Below are positions 1 to 7,883 of a stretch of DNA of 64,000 nucleotides, in pieces. Numbering within the stretch: the stretch's first letter is position 1; every line of letters begins with the position of its first letter. The position numbers and the translations under genes were made by a program. The stretch lies in contig CAYSLU010000001.1 of NCBI GenBank assembly GCA_964431965.1, forward strand, positions 87,521 through 151,520, given 5' to 3'. The DNA comes from CAYSLU01 sp964431965. GTDB taxonomy: Bacteria; Verrucomicrobiota; Kiritimatiellia; CAIKKV01; CAYSLU01. Below the pieces are notes generated by a model. That model saw nothing but the letters and a program-made list of their open reading frames with translations. It had not been told where the DNA came from and ran no database searches.

Positions 1-2
1 GC

Positions 3-683
3 GGGGCCGTGCGGGCGCTGCGGATGGCGGTGCGGGCCGTTGCGGACGGCAAGCACGCGGCCGCGTCGGTCGACCAGTTTCTCGCCGGGCGGCCGGTGGC
101 CGGCCCGCACAAGGCGTTCAGCACGCACACCGGGCGGCTGTCGCCGGACGAGATGGCGCGCTACGTGCTCGGCGCGGCGGCGGATGGCCGGGTGCGCGCG
201 GGCGGCGCGATGGCCGGGTATCAGCCGAAGGATGCGGTGCGGGAGGCGGCGCGGTGTCTGCACTGCGACTGCCGGCGGCAGCACGACTGCCGGCTGAGGC
301 TGTACGGCGAGTGCACGCACGCGGTGCCGCATCGGTTCCGCGGCCACCGCCGCGAGTACCAGCGCCGCGATGCCGACGGGTCCGTGATCTACGAGCCGGG
401 CAAGTGCGTGGACTGCGGGCTCTGCGTACAGATCGCGGAAACGGCGCGGGAGCCGCTTGGGCTCACGTTCATCGGGCGGGGGTTCGACGTGCGCGTGGGG
501 GTCCCGTTCGACGAGCCCCTGAGCCGGAGCCTCGCGAAGGTCGCGGCCGAATGTGTGGCCGCCTGTCCGACCGGCGCGCTCGCGTTCTACGCGGACACCC
601 CGGCGGCGAATCCGCCACCCCCGTCCGCGCCCGAGCCCCGCCGCCCGCGCCGCCGATCCTCGCGCGGTCGGCGGAGCGGGTGA
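3..683 (+). CDS. Fe-S flavo-oxidoreductase, C-terminal part (5' end outside window)
   Basis: The open frame runs in from the left edge, so only the last ~226 residues are present. The opening stretch (AVRAVADGKHAAASVDQFL) reads like the end of the second dinucleotide-binding fold of FAD/NAD(P)H oxidoreductases of the glutamate-synthase small-subunit type. It is followed by an iron-sulfur section with a Cys-rich cluster (CLHCDC..C....C), CVDCGLC and CVAACPTGAL, the last two being hallmarks of ferredoxin-type [4Fe-4S] binding. The tail is rich in Pro and Arg and probably disordered. It likely moves electrons between a pyridine nucleotide and an Fe-S partner; the partner is not visible. A strong palindromic terminator begins three bases after the stop. 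The family call is inferred from motifs only. Confidence 0.65.
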   Translation, partial: GAVRALRMAVRAVADGKHAAASVDQFLAGRPVAGPHKAFSTHTGRLSPDEMARYVLGAAADGRVRAGGAMAGYQPKDAVREAARCLHCDCRRQHDCRLRLYGECTHAVPHRFRGHRREYQRRDADGSVIYEPGKCVDCGLCVQIAETAREPLGLTFIGRGFDVRVGVPFDEPLSRSLAKVAAECVAACPTGALAFYADTPAANPPPPSAPEPRRPRRRSSRGRRSG

Positions 684-685
684 CA

Positions 686-713
686 GGAAGAGTCCAGCCG
701 GCTGGACTCTTCC
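686..713 (+). terminator. Perfect 14-bp-arm palindrome after the oxidoreductase
   Basis: A perfect inverted repeat with GGAAGAGTCCAGCC as left arm and no loop bases lies directly after the stop codon at 683. It is followed by CCTTTGTC rather than a long T run, so it is a strong hairpin but not a textbook intrinsic terminator. Being symmetric, it could act in both directions. Confidence 0.6.
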
Positions 714-1239
714 CTTTGTCCGTCATGCCCGGACTGGCGGCATCGAGCGAGCCATTCGAGTCCAACGTTTGCCGTCAGCTCTTTACCCATCGCCTCATTG
801 CGGCTTTTCTGCTCTTTCCGGGGCATTGCCGCCGTGACGCGCGGGGAGCGGAGCGGAGGCTCAGCTTCGGACAGGAACGCGCCGATCGCTCCGGATAGGC
901 GTCTCCGGCCGGGAGGCGCCCTCCGGAGAGTCGCGTCCGCCTGCCGGTCGGGCGCATGGCGTGCCGGGTAGGTCCCGCCTGCCGGGCGGGACCTGGGCGC
1001 CTACCGGCCGCGCCTTGCTCCCGCCCGCTCCCCGGTCCCGCCCTCGTTCCGATCGGCGCCACGCCGGTCTTTTCACTTGAGGACGCGGCAAACCGCCGCA
1101 TAATGCCCACCATGCTGGCGGCTGCAGCACCCGTCGGCATGTCGGAAAGCGCGGGAGTGCATTAGCGAACTGGCCCTCCCAGCCGGCCGTTTCCGGCCTT
1201 TCCGAACTGTATGTCTATAAGGCTGAGGTTCGATTCACA
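714..1239. other. Non-coding interval with hairpins
   Basis: No convincing gene is visible here. The interval holds two further GC-rich inverted repeats (about 898-920, and 971-993 with arms GGTCCCGCC/GGCGGGACC) and a promoter-like pair at 1077-1104. Short open frames in this stretch lack ribosome sites and recognisable sequence. Confidence 0.5.
1077..1104 (+). promoter_or_regulatory. Putative sigma-70-type promoter for the lipoprotein gene
   Basis: TTGAGG (1077-1082), a 16-base spacer and CATAAT (1099-1104) resemble a housekeeping promoter. The next supported gene starts at 1240, giving a leader of about 130 bases. This rests on sequence resemblance only. Confidence 0.35.
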
Positions 1240-1827
1240 ATGATGATGCGAGTCACACAGATGGCGTGCGTGTTAGCTCTGGCGGCACTGCTGACGGGGT
1301 GCAGGACTGCCTACATGCAGGACCGAAAACATGACGCGGCCGACATTGTCACCGTGACCGTCGGCTCCGGCGCTGGTGTCACCGCCAGGGTTGGGCCGGT
1401 CCACGCCGGCCTGTACTCTGGAGACGATCGCTATGGTCTTCGCTGCGGGGAGTTCATGTGGCCCAAGCGGGAGGGCGTGCAGTCATGCACAACTGACCCT
1501 CTGATCCTTCTCCCCAATTTTGGAGGAGGTCCGACGTTATTCTGGTTCGACGCCTTCGAAGGGGAAGCGGGATCTCGCCTGCGGGGCAAAGAGTATAGCG
1601 CGGAGGGGATATGCCCGTTCATTTCCCTGCCGAGGTTGGATTCTCTTGACCGCGGGATTGGCAGGCGTTACGCGGCCTACTACCTGACGCAATGCGAGGT
1701 TGCGGCCGGACTGTGGCGAACGGCGCGCCTGGGTGTCAACCCCGGAGAACTGCTCGACTTCCTCCTCGGATGGACCACTCTCGACATATTCGGAGACGAC
1801 ATCGGAGTGCGGGAACAGAAGAACTGA
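1240..1827 (+). CDS. Hypothetical lipoprotein
   Basis: A 195-residue protein with a clear type II signal peptide: a short basic start, the hydrophobic stretch ACVLALAALLTG, and a lipobox LLTGC with the acylated Cys near residue 21. The mature part begins CRTAYMQDRKHDAAD and continues with a Gly/Val-rich region (VTVGSGAGVTARVGPVHAGL), which looks like beta-structure. It contains several aromatic residues and a few Cys. It should be anchored in the outer or inner membrane facing the periplasm. ATG codons at 1240 and 1243 are both possible starts; a weak GAGG lies upstream. It stands alone between a non-coding interval and the MazEF module. I do not recognise the family. Confidence 0.7.
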   Translation: MMMRVTQMACVLALAALLTGCRTAYMQDRKHDAADIVTVTVGSGAGVTARVGPVHAGLYSGDDRYGLRCGEFMWPKREGVQSCTTDPLILLPNFGGGPTLFWFDAFEGEAGSRLRGKEYSAEGICPFISLPRLDSLDRGIGRRYAAYYLTQCEVAAGLWRTARLGVNPGELLDFLLGWTTLDIFGDDIGVREQKN

Positions 1828-1895
1828 TCGAACAACCGCAGGCATGCGACGGTCCGGAGCCCGCGCCTGCTACGCGACGTTCGGCGGCTGGCCAC

Positions 1896-1925
1896 TTGAC
1901 AGGACGGGCAACCCGGAGTCATACT
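1896..1925 (+). promoter_or_regulatory. Promoter of the MazEF-type module
   Basis: A perfect -35 box TTGACA (1896-1901), an 18-base spacer and CATACT (1920-1925). Only six bases separate the -10 box from the antitoxin ATG at 1932, and no Shine-Dalgarno sequence fits between them, so the transcript is probably leaderless or nearly so. Confidence 0.55.
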
Positions 1926-1931
1926 AGCGGT

Positions 1932-2168
1932 ATGAAAGCTGCCGTATCTATTCCGGATGATGTTTTTGACGCCGGCGAGCGTCTCGCACGCCGACTGAAG
2001 ACTTCCCGAAGCCATCTCTACGCGAGGGCTCTGGCGGACTTCGTGGTTCAACACGACGAGGACCAGGCCACCGCCGCCCTGAACCGCGTTCTTGATGAGG
2101 TCGGAACCAAGGTCGATGACTTCAGTCGGAGGGCCGCGGGCCACGCGCTCCGGCGCGTAGAATGGTAA
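1932..2168 (+). CDS. mazE: MazE-like ribbon-helix-helix antitoxin
   Basis: A 78-residue protein beginning MKAAVSIPDDVFDAGERLA, the pattern of a ribbon-helix-helix DNA-binding domain: a short beta strand with alternating hydrophobics, then two helices. The C-terminal half (DEVGTKVDDFSRRAAGHAL) would wrap and neutralise the toxin encoded next. The frame stays open upstream, but the ATG at 1932 follows a good promoter by a few bases and gives the expected domain start. Its last seven bases overlap the toxin start, so the two are translated together. RHH antitoxins typically repress their own operon as a complex with the toxin. Confidence 0.8.
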   Translation: MKAAVSIPDDVFDAGERLARRLKTSRSHLYARALADFVVQHDEDQATAALNRVLDEVGTKVDDFSRRAAGHALRRVEW

Positions 2169-2506
2169 TCTGCCAAGGGGAAGTGTGGTGGGCTGACCTG
2201 GGAGAGCCAATGGGGTCGGCGCCAGGATTCAGACGGCCAGTCGTTGTCGTACAGTGCGACGCCATCAATCGGAGTCGAATTGCAACGGTTGTCTGCGTTC
2301 CCGTGACCAGCAACTTGAAGTGGGCCGATGCGCCCGGCAACCTACTGTTGAAGGCAGACCTGACGGGCCTGCCAAAGGACTCAGTTGCGAATGTGTCCCT
2401 CATCGTCGCGCTGGACAAGGGTCAACTCACCGAGCGAGTCGGCAAACTGCCGCCTCGCCACGTGAGCGCAATTGTGAACGGGATCGACACGATCCTCGGC
2501 CGATAG
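2162..2506 (+). CDS. mazF: MazF/PemK-family mRNA-cleaving toxin
   Basis: A 114-residue protein with the MazF/PemK core: the N-terminal GEVWWADLGEP strand-loop, FRRPVVVVQCDAINRS (the RP-V-V-Q signature before the active-site loop), VVCVPVTSN and the downstream motif DSVANVSLIVALDKGQL. Known MazF toxins are ribosome-independent endoribonucleases cutting short RNA motifs and thereby arresting growth. The length fits the family. It overlaps the antitoxin gene and shares its promoter. The substrate motif cannot be told from sequence. The module is the first of three different toxin-antitoxin systems packed within 2 kb. Confidence 0.9.
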   Translation: MVICQGEVWWADLGEPMGSAPGFRRPVVVVQCDAINRSRIATVVCVPVTSNLKWADAPGNLLLKADLTGLPKDSVANVSLIVALDKGQLTERVGKLPPRHVSAIVNGIDTILGR

Positions 2507-2611
2507 CCTTCACAAGGAGACGCCGAACCAGAGCGTGGACCACTACGGTTGTCCCGCCGCGGACGGCAGGCCAACCGAGGGTCACGCTCATCATTCGCAT
2601 TGGACCAACAG

Positions 2612-2648
2612 TTGACCTTCAGGATGGAAAAGGTATAGATTATATACC
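2612..2648 (+). promoter_or_regulatory. Promoter and palindromic operator of brnTA
   Basis: TTGACC (2612-2617) is followed 16 bases later by a -10-like TATAGA (2634-2639). The -10 region sits inside an inverted repeat GGTATA-GATTA-TATACC (2632-2648). The brnT ATG is at 2651, leaving no room for a ribosome site. BrnA antitoxins are known to repress their own promoter, so this palindrome is the likely binding site. Confidence 0.6.
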
Positions 2649-2650
2649 AG

Positions 2651-2920
2651 ATGAGATTCGAGTTCGACATCCGTAAGAGTGCGAGCAACCGGGAGAAGCA
2701 CGGCATTGACTTCGATGGGGCTCAGGCGCTTTGGGAAGACCCGGATCGAGTTGAGATTCCGGCCCTTACGGAGGACGAACCGCGGCTCATGGTGATTGGC
2801 AGGATTGGAGGCCGCGTGTGGTCTGCCGTGGTCACGCACCGCGGCGACAGCGTTCGGATCATCTCCGTGAGGCTGGCGCATCGCAAGGAGGTCGAGGTAT
2901 ATGAAGGCGAAGGAATTTGA
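2651..2920 (+). CDS. brnT: BrnT-family toxin
   Basis: An 89-residue protein with the BrnT signature: MRFEFDIRKSASNREKHGID (the F-DP/R-K-..N..KHGI motif), then F.GAQALWEDP, RLMVIGRIGGRVW, VVTHRGDSVRIISVRLA and a terminal RKEVEVYE. BrnT folds like RelE-type RNases and blocks translation. Toxin-first order is normal for brnTA. It overlaps the antitoxin gene by 20 bases. The start is fixed by the family pattern and the promoter at 2612-2648; there is no Shine-Dalgarno sequence, which points to leaderless translation. Confidence 0.9.
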   Translation: MRFEFDIRKSASNREKHGIDFDGAQALWEDPDRVEIPALTEDEPRLMVIGRIGGRVWSAVVTHRGDSVRIISVRLAHRKEVEVYEGEGI

Positions 2921-3128
2921 CGCGAGGTTCGACCGAGGAGAGGACGTGTCGCATGCCCTGGATTTGCCCAAGGCTCGGCGGCCGGGCCAGCAACCGCGAC
3001 GTGTGAATGTCGATTTTCCGGAATGGATGATCGGTTCTTTGGACAAGGAAGCCAAGAGGCTCGGCGTCACACGGCAGTCCATCATCAAAGTGTGGATCGC
3101 TGAGAGACTGGAGAAGGCTCCGGCCTGA
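2901..3128 (+). CDS. brnA: BrnA-like antitoxin (CopG/RHH)
   Basis: A 75-residue protein with an acidic, toxin-binding N-terminal half (FDARFDRGEDVSHALDLP) followed by a ribbon-helix-helix DNA-binding domain (RRVNVDFPEWMIGSLDKEAK, then RLGVTRQSIIKVWIAERLE). This order, toxin binding first and DNA binding last, is typical of BrnA. The start at 2901 lies within the end of brnT, so translation is coupled. Known BrnA proteins neutralise BrnT and, with it, repress the shared promoter; the palindrome at 2632-2648 is the probable site. Confidence 0.88.
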   Translation: MKAKEFDARFDRGEDVSHALDLPKARRPGQQPRRVNVDFPEWMIGSLDKEAKRLGVTRQSIIKVWIAERLEKAPA

Positions 3129-3240
3129 TGCGGATGCGAACCAGCCGTTCGCGGCTATGGGAAGCGGAATTGATCGCTTCGCTCGCAGCCAGAGCCGTGC
3201 CGTTGGCCGAAAACATGAGATGCGCAATATGCACAGAAGT

Positions 3241-3258
3241 CTGTACGGTATTGTACAG
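3241..3258 (+). promoter_or_regulatory. Phd/YefM-type operator
   Basis: An inverted repeat CTGTAC-GGTATT-GTACAG containing the TGTACA core known from YefM/Phd operators. It lies four bases before the ribosome site GGAGG (3262-3266) of the antitoxin gene, where bound antitoxin could block transcription or translation. Confidence 0.6.
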
Positions 3259-3272
3259 ATTGGAGGTGCACG

Positions 3273-3503
3273 GTGACGCTGACCGAATTCAGAAGCCACG
3301 CGTCGGGCATGCTCAGTCGGGTTGAGCAGGGCGAAAGGCTGGTGGTGCTTCGCCACGGCCGGCCTATCGCGGAGGTGTCGCCCATCTCAGGGACGGTTGC
3401 CGGGGAACCATCATGGAAGAAGCCTGCCCTGCGCCTTGCGGTGAAGGGCGCCAGTTTGTCGGCGGCCATTCTTGCCGAGCGTGACGATGAAGGCATATCT
3501 TGA
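3273..3503 (+). CDS. Phd/YefM-family antitoxin
   Basis: A 76-residue protein with the Phd/YefM N-terminal DNA-binding fold: VTLTEFRSHASGMLSRVEQG followed by ERLVVLRHGRPIAEVSP, the conserved strand-turn segment of this family. The C-terminal part (ALRLAVKGASLSAAILAERDDEG) is the flexible toxin-binding tail. The GTG start at 3273 is chosen because GGAGG sits six bases upstream and the homologous domain begins there. It overlaps the PIN toxin by 17 bases. Family members bind TGTACA-containing sites, and one lies at 3241-3258. Confidence 0.85.
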   Translation: MTLTEFRSHASGMLSRVEQGERLVVLRHGRPIAEVSPISGTVAGEPSWKKPALRLAVKGASLSAAILAERDDEGIS

Positions 3504-3900
3504 CTCCTCCGCATTTGCCAAGCGGTTCGTCAACGAAGACGGCAGCGCCGTCGTCGAGAGCCTCTGCGCACAGACAGACGCGCTTGGGCTGAGCGTCCTG
3601 TGCGTGCCGGAGATCATTTCCGCTCTCAACCGACGTCGTCGCGAGCGCCTGCTGACGCCGGCACAGTACCGCGAGGCCAAACAACGACTCCTGGATGATG
3701 TCCGTGACGCGGACATCATCCAACTGACTCCGTCGGTTCTTGGGGCCGCCATTCGCGTTGTTGAGTCGAACCCGCTCCGCGCCGTGGACTCTCTGCATGT
3801 CGCGTGCGCTCTTGAATGGGGGGCCGAGGTCTTTGCCTCTGCCGACGCGCGGCAAGTAGCGGCGGCAAGACGATCCGGCCTGAAGACAAGGCAGACATGA
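3487..3900 (+). CDS. vapC: VapC-like PIN-domain toxin
   Basis: A 137-residue PIN ribonuclease. The metal-binding acidic residues are visible: Asp in YLDSSAF (residue ~5), Glu in CVPEIISAL (~43), Asp in AVDSLHVACAL (~97) and Asp in FASADARQ (~117). VapC enzymes cut tRNA or rRNA in a Mg2+-dependent way. An upstream in-frame ATG at 3472 would add five residues, but the ATG at 3487 gives the standard PIN start. It is translationally coupled to the Phd-type antitoxin, a mixed Phd/PIN pairing that is common in environmental bacteria. Confidence 0.87.
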   Translation: MKAYLDSSAFAKRFVNEDGSAVVESLCAQTDALGLSVLCVPEIISALNRRRRERLLTPAQYREAKQRLLDDVRDADIIQLTPSVLGAAIRVVESNPLRAVDSLHVACALEWGAEVFASADARQVAAARRSGLKTRQT

Positions 3901-4042
3901 CCGGCCAACAACGGTCGGCTCCCGTATGGCCCTCCCCGCGCGGACGCGGGTTCGCAGAAGGCGAGGCCGGACGTTGGGAGGTGGAGCCTCTCCGGCCGTC
4001 CGCATTCCGAGATCGGTTGCTGATATTCCCGGGAGGCGGCAT

Positions 4043-5131
4043 GTGAGTGTGCGAGTCGAGATCGTGCGGGCGGCCAGCGTGGGGCTTTCTTTGGCGGCGG
4101 GCATGTGCGTCACGCTCGTGCTGCTCAACCGTCGGCTCATCGAGATGCCGGACAGTCCGAAGAAGACGCCGCTGATGCTGCTGATGATGGCGGCGGTGAC
4201 GGGGTCGTTCGTCGTCGCCGGGGTCCTTCTGCCGCCCCTCCCGTGGGCGTGGGTGCCGGCCGGCGTGCTCGCGCTGGCGCTGGCCGGAGAGCTGCGTCGG
4301 CTGGCGGTCCGGCGCGCACACGCCGGCAGCCCGCCGATCGACACCGTGCCGCACCAGGTACCGTACCTCCGCCCTCTGACCACCATGGACATCGCGGTGC
4401 ACCGCTACGGCATCCGGCTGCCGGACTGGCGCGGCGCGCCGTTTCGCATCGCGCACCTGAGCGATCTGCACGTCAGCCCGAGCCTGCCCGTGGACTACTA
4501 TCGCCAGGCGATCGAGATGGCGGCGGAGGCTCGTCCGGACTTCGCGTTCCTGACCGGCGATTTCGTGTCGAAACTCGATGCGGTCCCGGCGCTCGATGGG
4601 ATCCTGCGCCCGATCGGCCGGCTCGGCACCTTTGCGGTGCTGGGGAATCACGACTACTGGTCCGGCGCCGAGGCCGTACGCCAGGCGATCCGGAAGGCCG
4701 GGATCACGCTGGTGTCGGACGAATCCGTGCGGGTTGTTCATGGCGGAGCTGCGGTCGAGATAGCCGGGACGGATTACCCCTGGAGCCTGCGGGACTGCGC
4801 GCTGCCGCCGCCCGAAGCCGGGGTCATCCGGCTCGTCCTGTCGCATACGCCCGACAGCATCTACCGGCTCAGCCGGCAGGCCGCGCACTGCGTGTTTTCC
4901 GGGCACTATCACGCGGGGCAGGTGCGGCTGCCGCTGATCGGCCCCATCGTGGTGCCGTCGACGTACGGCCGCCTCTTCGACCACGGGCACTTCGTGGTTC
5001 ATGGCACGCATCTCTTCGTGGCCAGCGGCGTGGGCGCCGCCAATCCGCCGCTCCGCATCTACTGCCAGCCGGATGTCCTCATCGTCGATGTGACGGGCGG
5101 CGCGAGCGATGCGGCCAGCGAGGGGGCTTGA
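4043..5131 (+). CDS. Membrane-anchored metallophosphoesterase (YkuE/YaeI-like)
   Basis: A 362-residue protein with an N-terminal membrane region (three hydrophobic stretches within the first ~95 residues) and a calcineurin-like phosphoesterase domain. Metal ligands are in order: SDLHV, TGDFVSK, LGNHDYW, LSHTPDS and SGHYHAGQ. Related enzymes include YaeI/YkuE-type phosphodiesterases and UDP-2,3-diacylglucosamine hydrolases of lipid A synthesis. I favour a membrane-surface phosphohydrolase of unknown substrate. The GTG start at 4043 follows GGGAGG by six bases; the frame is open further upstream, but that sequence is Arg-rich and unlike a protein. It stands alone after the toxin-antitoxin cluster. 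Confidence 0.85.
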   Translation: MSVRVEIVRAASVGLSLAAGMCVTLVLLNRRLIEMPDSPKKTPLMLLMMAAVTGSFVVAGVLLPPLPWAWVPAGVLALALAGELRRLAVRRAHAGSPPIDTVPHQVPYLRPLTTMDIAVHRYGIRLPDWRGAPFRIAHLSDLHVSPSLPVDYYRQAIEMAAEARPDFAFLTGDFVSKLDAVPALDGILRPIGRLGTFAVLGNHDYWSGAEAVRQAIRKAGITLVSDESVRVVHGGAAVEIAGTDYPWSLRDCALPPPEAGVIRLVLSHTPDSIYRLSRQAAHCVFSGHYHAGQVRLPLIGPIVVPSTYGRLFDHGHFVVHGTHLFVASGVGAANPPLRIYCQPDVLIVDVTGGASDAASEGA

Positions 5132-5598
5132 TGGCTTCCGTGGCGGGAGAGGCGTATGCCATCGTGCCGGTGCCGGGCTCTCCCCTGCTCGCCGCCGCCC
5201 TCGTTTTGGATGGGTCGTGCGGGTGGCGTTGAAGAAGCGACACGGCTTGGGCCGAAGGGTGGCGCGGCATCTCGCAGACTCGGGGCGACCCAAGCCGCGT
5301 CGCGGTTCGCCCCGTTCCGTCGCGGACTCGGAACGGTGGGGTCAGGGGTGCGCTCGCGCGGCAGTGGTCTATCGCTTCGGGGGGACGGGCGACGGCCTCG
5401 TCGCCCGGTGAAGAGAGCGCTCCATACTCGGTCTCCAAGGCGCGGATGATGGGGCTTTGGAGCCGGCCGTCCCCGGCCGGTTCGGGCTCCTTCCCCCCTC
5501 ACTATCACTGGCCCATCACCCACGCCGCGGGCGGGTCGTTGACGCTTCGTCGCGCCCGCTGCTAGGCTTGCGACTCAACACGTGAGGCGCTGAGGACT
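5132..5598. other. Non-coding interval with a hairpin
   Basis: No gene is supported. A GC-rich inverted repeat near 5459-5490 (GGAGCC...GGCTCC with a nested GGCCG/CGGCC) could end transcription from the phosphoesterase, and a promoter for the next gene lies at 5539-5568. Confidence 0.45.
5539..5568 (+). promoter_or_regulatory. Putative promoter of the kelch gene and downstream set
   Basis: TTGACG (5539-5544), an 18-base spacer and TAGGCT (5563-5568). The same TAGGCT -10 form appears before the VapBC module at 42.4 kb. The start codon at 5599 is ~30 bases downstream. Confidence 0.45.
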
Positions 5599-6864
5599 AT
5601 GGCACTGATCATCCCGGGAAATGGTGAAGTCTGGCAGGCGGGAAGTCTGCACTACCTCGCGTGGGATGGCGCGGCGGATGCCGCGGTGGAATACTCGCTC
5701 ACCGGGGGCGATTCGTGGCGGGCGATCGAGAGCGACGGCACCGATCGCCTGCCGCCCCGCGATGAGCGATTCGCTGCCCCACCGCTCAGCCGGGTGCTGT
5801 GGAAGACGCCGAACCATCCCGGTGCGGCGTGTCGCTTCAGAGTTCGTCCGCCGGGCGGATCGGTCGAGGCGGCGAGTGTCGGCGAGATCCGCATCGCCCC
5901 ATCTGCCGAGCGACGCTATCGTTGGGAACTCGTCACGCCGGAGGCGCCGTTCGCGCCGCGGGACGGGGGCGGCGCGCTGACCTTCAACGGGCGCGTGTGG
6001 CTCCTCGGTGGCTGGAATCCGACGGATCAGGCGCGCTTCCCCAACGACTGCAACAGCGAGGTGTGGGCGTCGCCTGACGGCCGGGACTGGCAGCTGATGA
6101 ATCCCGCGGCGCCGTGGGAGAAGCGGCACACGGCCGGCTACGTGACGCATCGCGGCCGGATGTGGGTCGTGGGCGGCGATCCGATTCAGGGTCACTACCA
6201 GGGTGACGTGTGGAGTTCGGCCGATGGAGTCCGGTGGACGCAAGCGACGGCGCGGGCGCCGTGGGGCGACCGGATCCTGCACCATACGGTGGCACACCGG
6301 GACCGGATCTGGGTCATGGGCGGACAGAAGGTGTCCAGCCGGGTGAAGGGGCATCTACCCAACTGGGCGGCCCCAGCGGACGAGGTGTTCCACAACGATG
6401 TCTGGTGCTCGGAAGACGGAGCCAACTGGACGCGCGTCCTGGAGCACGCCCCGTGGGAGCCGCGCGGGCTGATCGGCGGATCCGCCGTGAAGGACGGGTT
6501 CATCTGGCTGCTGGGCGGAGGGCATTACTACGAGCAGTATTACCCTGAAGTCTGGCGAAGCGCCGACGGCGTCAACTGGGATCGGGTCTCCGCTATGACG
6601 CCCTGGTACCCGCGCACCTATCACGACGTGGCGGTCTATGACGACCGGCTGTGGGTGATGGAGGGTCTTTCCAAGCCGACGGGCAACCGGAACGACGTGT
6701 GGTACTCTACCGACGGTAGCAGCTGGTACGAAGTGGCCGATGCTCCGTGGCCGTCGCGTCATGCGGCCAGCGTGTTTGTGCACGGCGGGGCGCTGTGGAT
6801 GATGGCCGGAAACCAGTCCGGAGCCACGTGCCGGAACGATGTGTGGCGGCTGGTGCCGGCCTGA
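5599..6864 (+). CDS. Kelch-repeat beta-propeller protein with N-terminal Ig-like domain
   Basis: A 421-residue protein. Residues ~1-95 resemble a Kre9/KNH-type Ig-like domain (IIPGNGEVWQAGSLHYLAWD, the P-GE-W-AG-...-W pattern). From ~115 on, six kelch-like blades follow, each with a GG pair and an SPDG/SADG/SEDG turn before W (VWLLGGW, MWVVGGD, IWVMGGQ, IWLLGGG, LWVMEG, LWMMAGN). Such propellers bind glycans or proteins, or belong to galactose-oxidase-like proteins; the Cu ligands of galactose oxidase are not evident. No signal peptide is seen. It heads a same-strand set of carbohydrate genes up to 13954. The exact role is unknown. Confidence 0.75.
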   Translation: MALIIPGNGEVWQAGSLHYLAWDGAADAAVEYSLTGGDSWRAIESDGTDRLPPRDERFAAPPLSRVLWKTPNHPGAACRFRVRPPGGSVEAASVGEIRIAPSAERRYRWELVTPEAPFAPRDGGGALTFNGRVWLLGGWNPTDQARFPNDCNSEVWASPDGRDWQLMNPAAPWEKRHTAGYVTHRGRMWVVGGDPIQGHYQGDVWSSADGVRWTQATARAPWGDRILHHTVAHRDRIWVMGGQKVSSRVKGHLPNWAAPADEVFHNDVWCSEDGANWTRVLEHAPWEPRGLIGGSAVKDGFIWLLGGGHYYEQYYPEVWRSADGVNWDRVSAMTPWYPRTYHDVAVYDDRLWVMEGLSKPTGNRNDVWYSTDGSSWYEVADAPWPSRHAASVFVHGGALWMMAGNQSGATCRNDVWRLVPA

Positions 6865-7054
6865 GCCGGAACGATGCGGTGGGCGGGGCCCGTGCATGGA
6901 CAAGCGGGAACGGCTTCGTCCGGGAGGGCGCGGTGCCACCCGCGCCGTGAACGGGTGAGGAGACTGGCCTGTATGTGAAGCCGGGGCACGGTGGCACGTG
7001 CCCGTCCCGAAGGAAGCCGGGACGTCTGGCCTGCGAAGGGCGGGAGGTAAGAGC

Positions 7055-7858
7055 ATGAGGGTAGGACCAGCGAGTCAGAAGGACGGCCGCTGCGTGATGC
7101 GATCGGATCGCCCGGACGGGCGCATGGCCACTACGGCTGGTCTGATCCACCACCGCCTCCGGATGCTGAAGCCCGAGCTGACGTTCAACCCCGGGTTTAC
7201 GCCCCGTCAGTTCGAGGAGTGGAAGCGGGCGGTCCGCTCCCGGCTGCGGCGGCTCGTGGGCGTCGCCCGCGTCCCCGCTCAACCGGCGCCGAAGATGGTG
7301 TCGGATGAGCCGAGGGACGGCTATCGCCTGCAGCGCTGGGAGCTGTACCCGGAGCCGGACTGCGTGGAGTCCATGATCCTGCTCGTGCCCGACGGCGTCT
7401 CGCCGCGCAACCGCGCGCCCGCGGTGCTGTGCCTGCCCGGCTCCGACCACCCGAACGAGCGCGTCGCCGGAGAGCCCGCGCCGGCCGGCGCGGACTGGCG
7501 GCTCCCGGAGCATAACGCCATGGCGCGCCTGCTCGCGAAGAAGGGCATGGTGGCGCTGTGCATCGAGAACCCGGGCACCGGCAGCCTGTTCGATCCGCGC
7601 GCGCCCGACTGGCGCCGGCAGGTGGGCGAGCTGATCTGGCTGGGCACCTCGTACGAGGCCCTGTCCGTGCGCCACAANNNNNNNNNNNNNNNNNNNNNNN
7701 NNNNNNNNNNNNNNNNNNNNNNNNNNNNNNNNNNNNNNNNNNNNNNNNNNNNNNNNNNNNNNNNNNNNNNNNNNNNNAGCCATCTCAGCGGCTCGAATGG
7801 CGAGCACTTCTTCCATGACGACGTCGTCGTCCCATGGCTGTGTCGCGTGCTGGCGTGA
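7055..7858 (+). CDS. Alpha/beta hydrolase (acetylxylan-esterase-like), interrupted by an assembly gap
   Basis: The N-terminal ~205 residues and the last ~25 are present. The visible part has the pattern of bacterial abhydrolase_7/acetyl-xylan-esterase-like enzymes: WELYPEPDCVESMILLVPD, APAVLCLPGSDHPNE and LAKKGMVALCIENPGTG. The end GEHFFHDDVVVPWLCRVLA is the family's closing block and carries the His expected in the triad. The nucleophile Ser motif and catalytic Asp should lie in the missing segment, so the 100 N probably stands for a longer piece. The start at 7055 follows GGGAGG by seven bases. The GH20 gene begins 25 bases downstream, suggesting an operon acting on acetylated glycans. Confidence 0.7.
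   Translation: MRVGPASQKDGRCVMRSDRPDGRMATTAGLIHHRLRMLKPELTFNPGFTPRQFEEWKRAVRSRLRRLVGVARVPAQPAPKMVSDEPRDGYRLQRWELYPEPDCVESMILLVPDGVSPRNRAPAVLCLPGSDHPNERVAGEPAPAGADWRLPEHNAMARLLAKKGMVALCIENPGTGSLFDPRAPDWRRQVGELIWLGTSYEALSVRHXXXXXXXXXXXXXXXXXXXXXXXXXXXXXXXXXXSHLSGSNGEHFFHDDVVVPWLCRVLA
7678..7777. other. Scaffold gap of 100 N
   Basis: A placeholder inside the alpha/beta hydrolase gene. The flanks share no sequence. Missing catalytic motifs on either side imply that real coding sequence is absent here. Confidence 0.95.
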
Positions 7859-7883
7859 GCGGTGCCGAGGAGGAGACGCGGAG

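Noticed and set aside
956..1165. A 69-residue open frame before the lipoprotein
   Set aside because: It includes the hairpin at 971-993, has no ribosome site and no recognisable sequence; a promoter-like pair falls within it.
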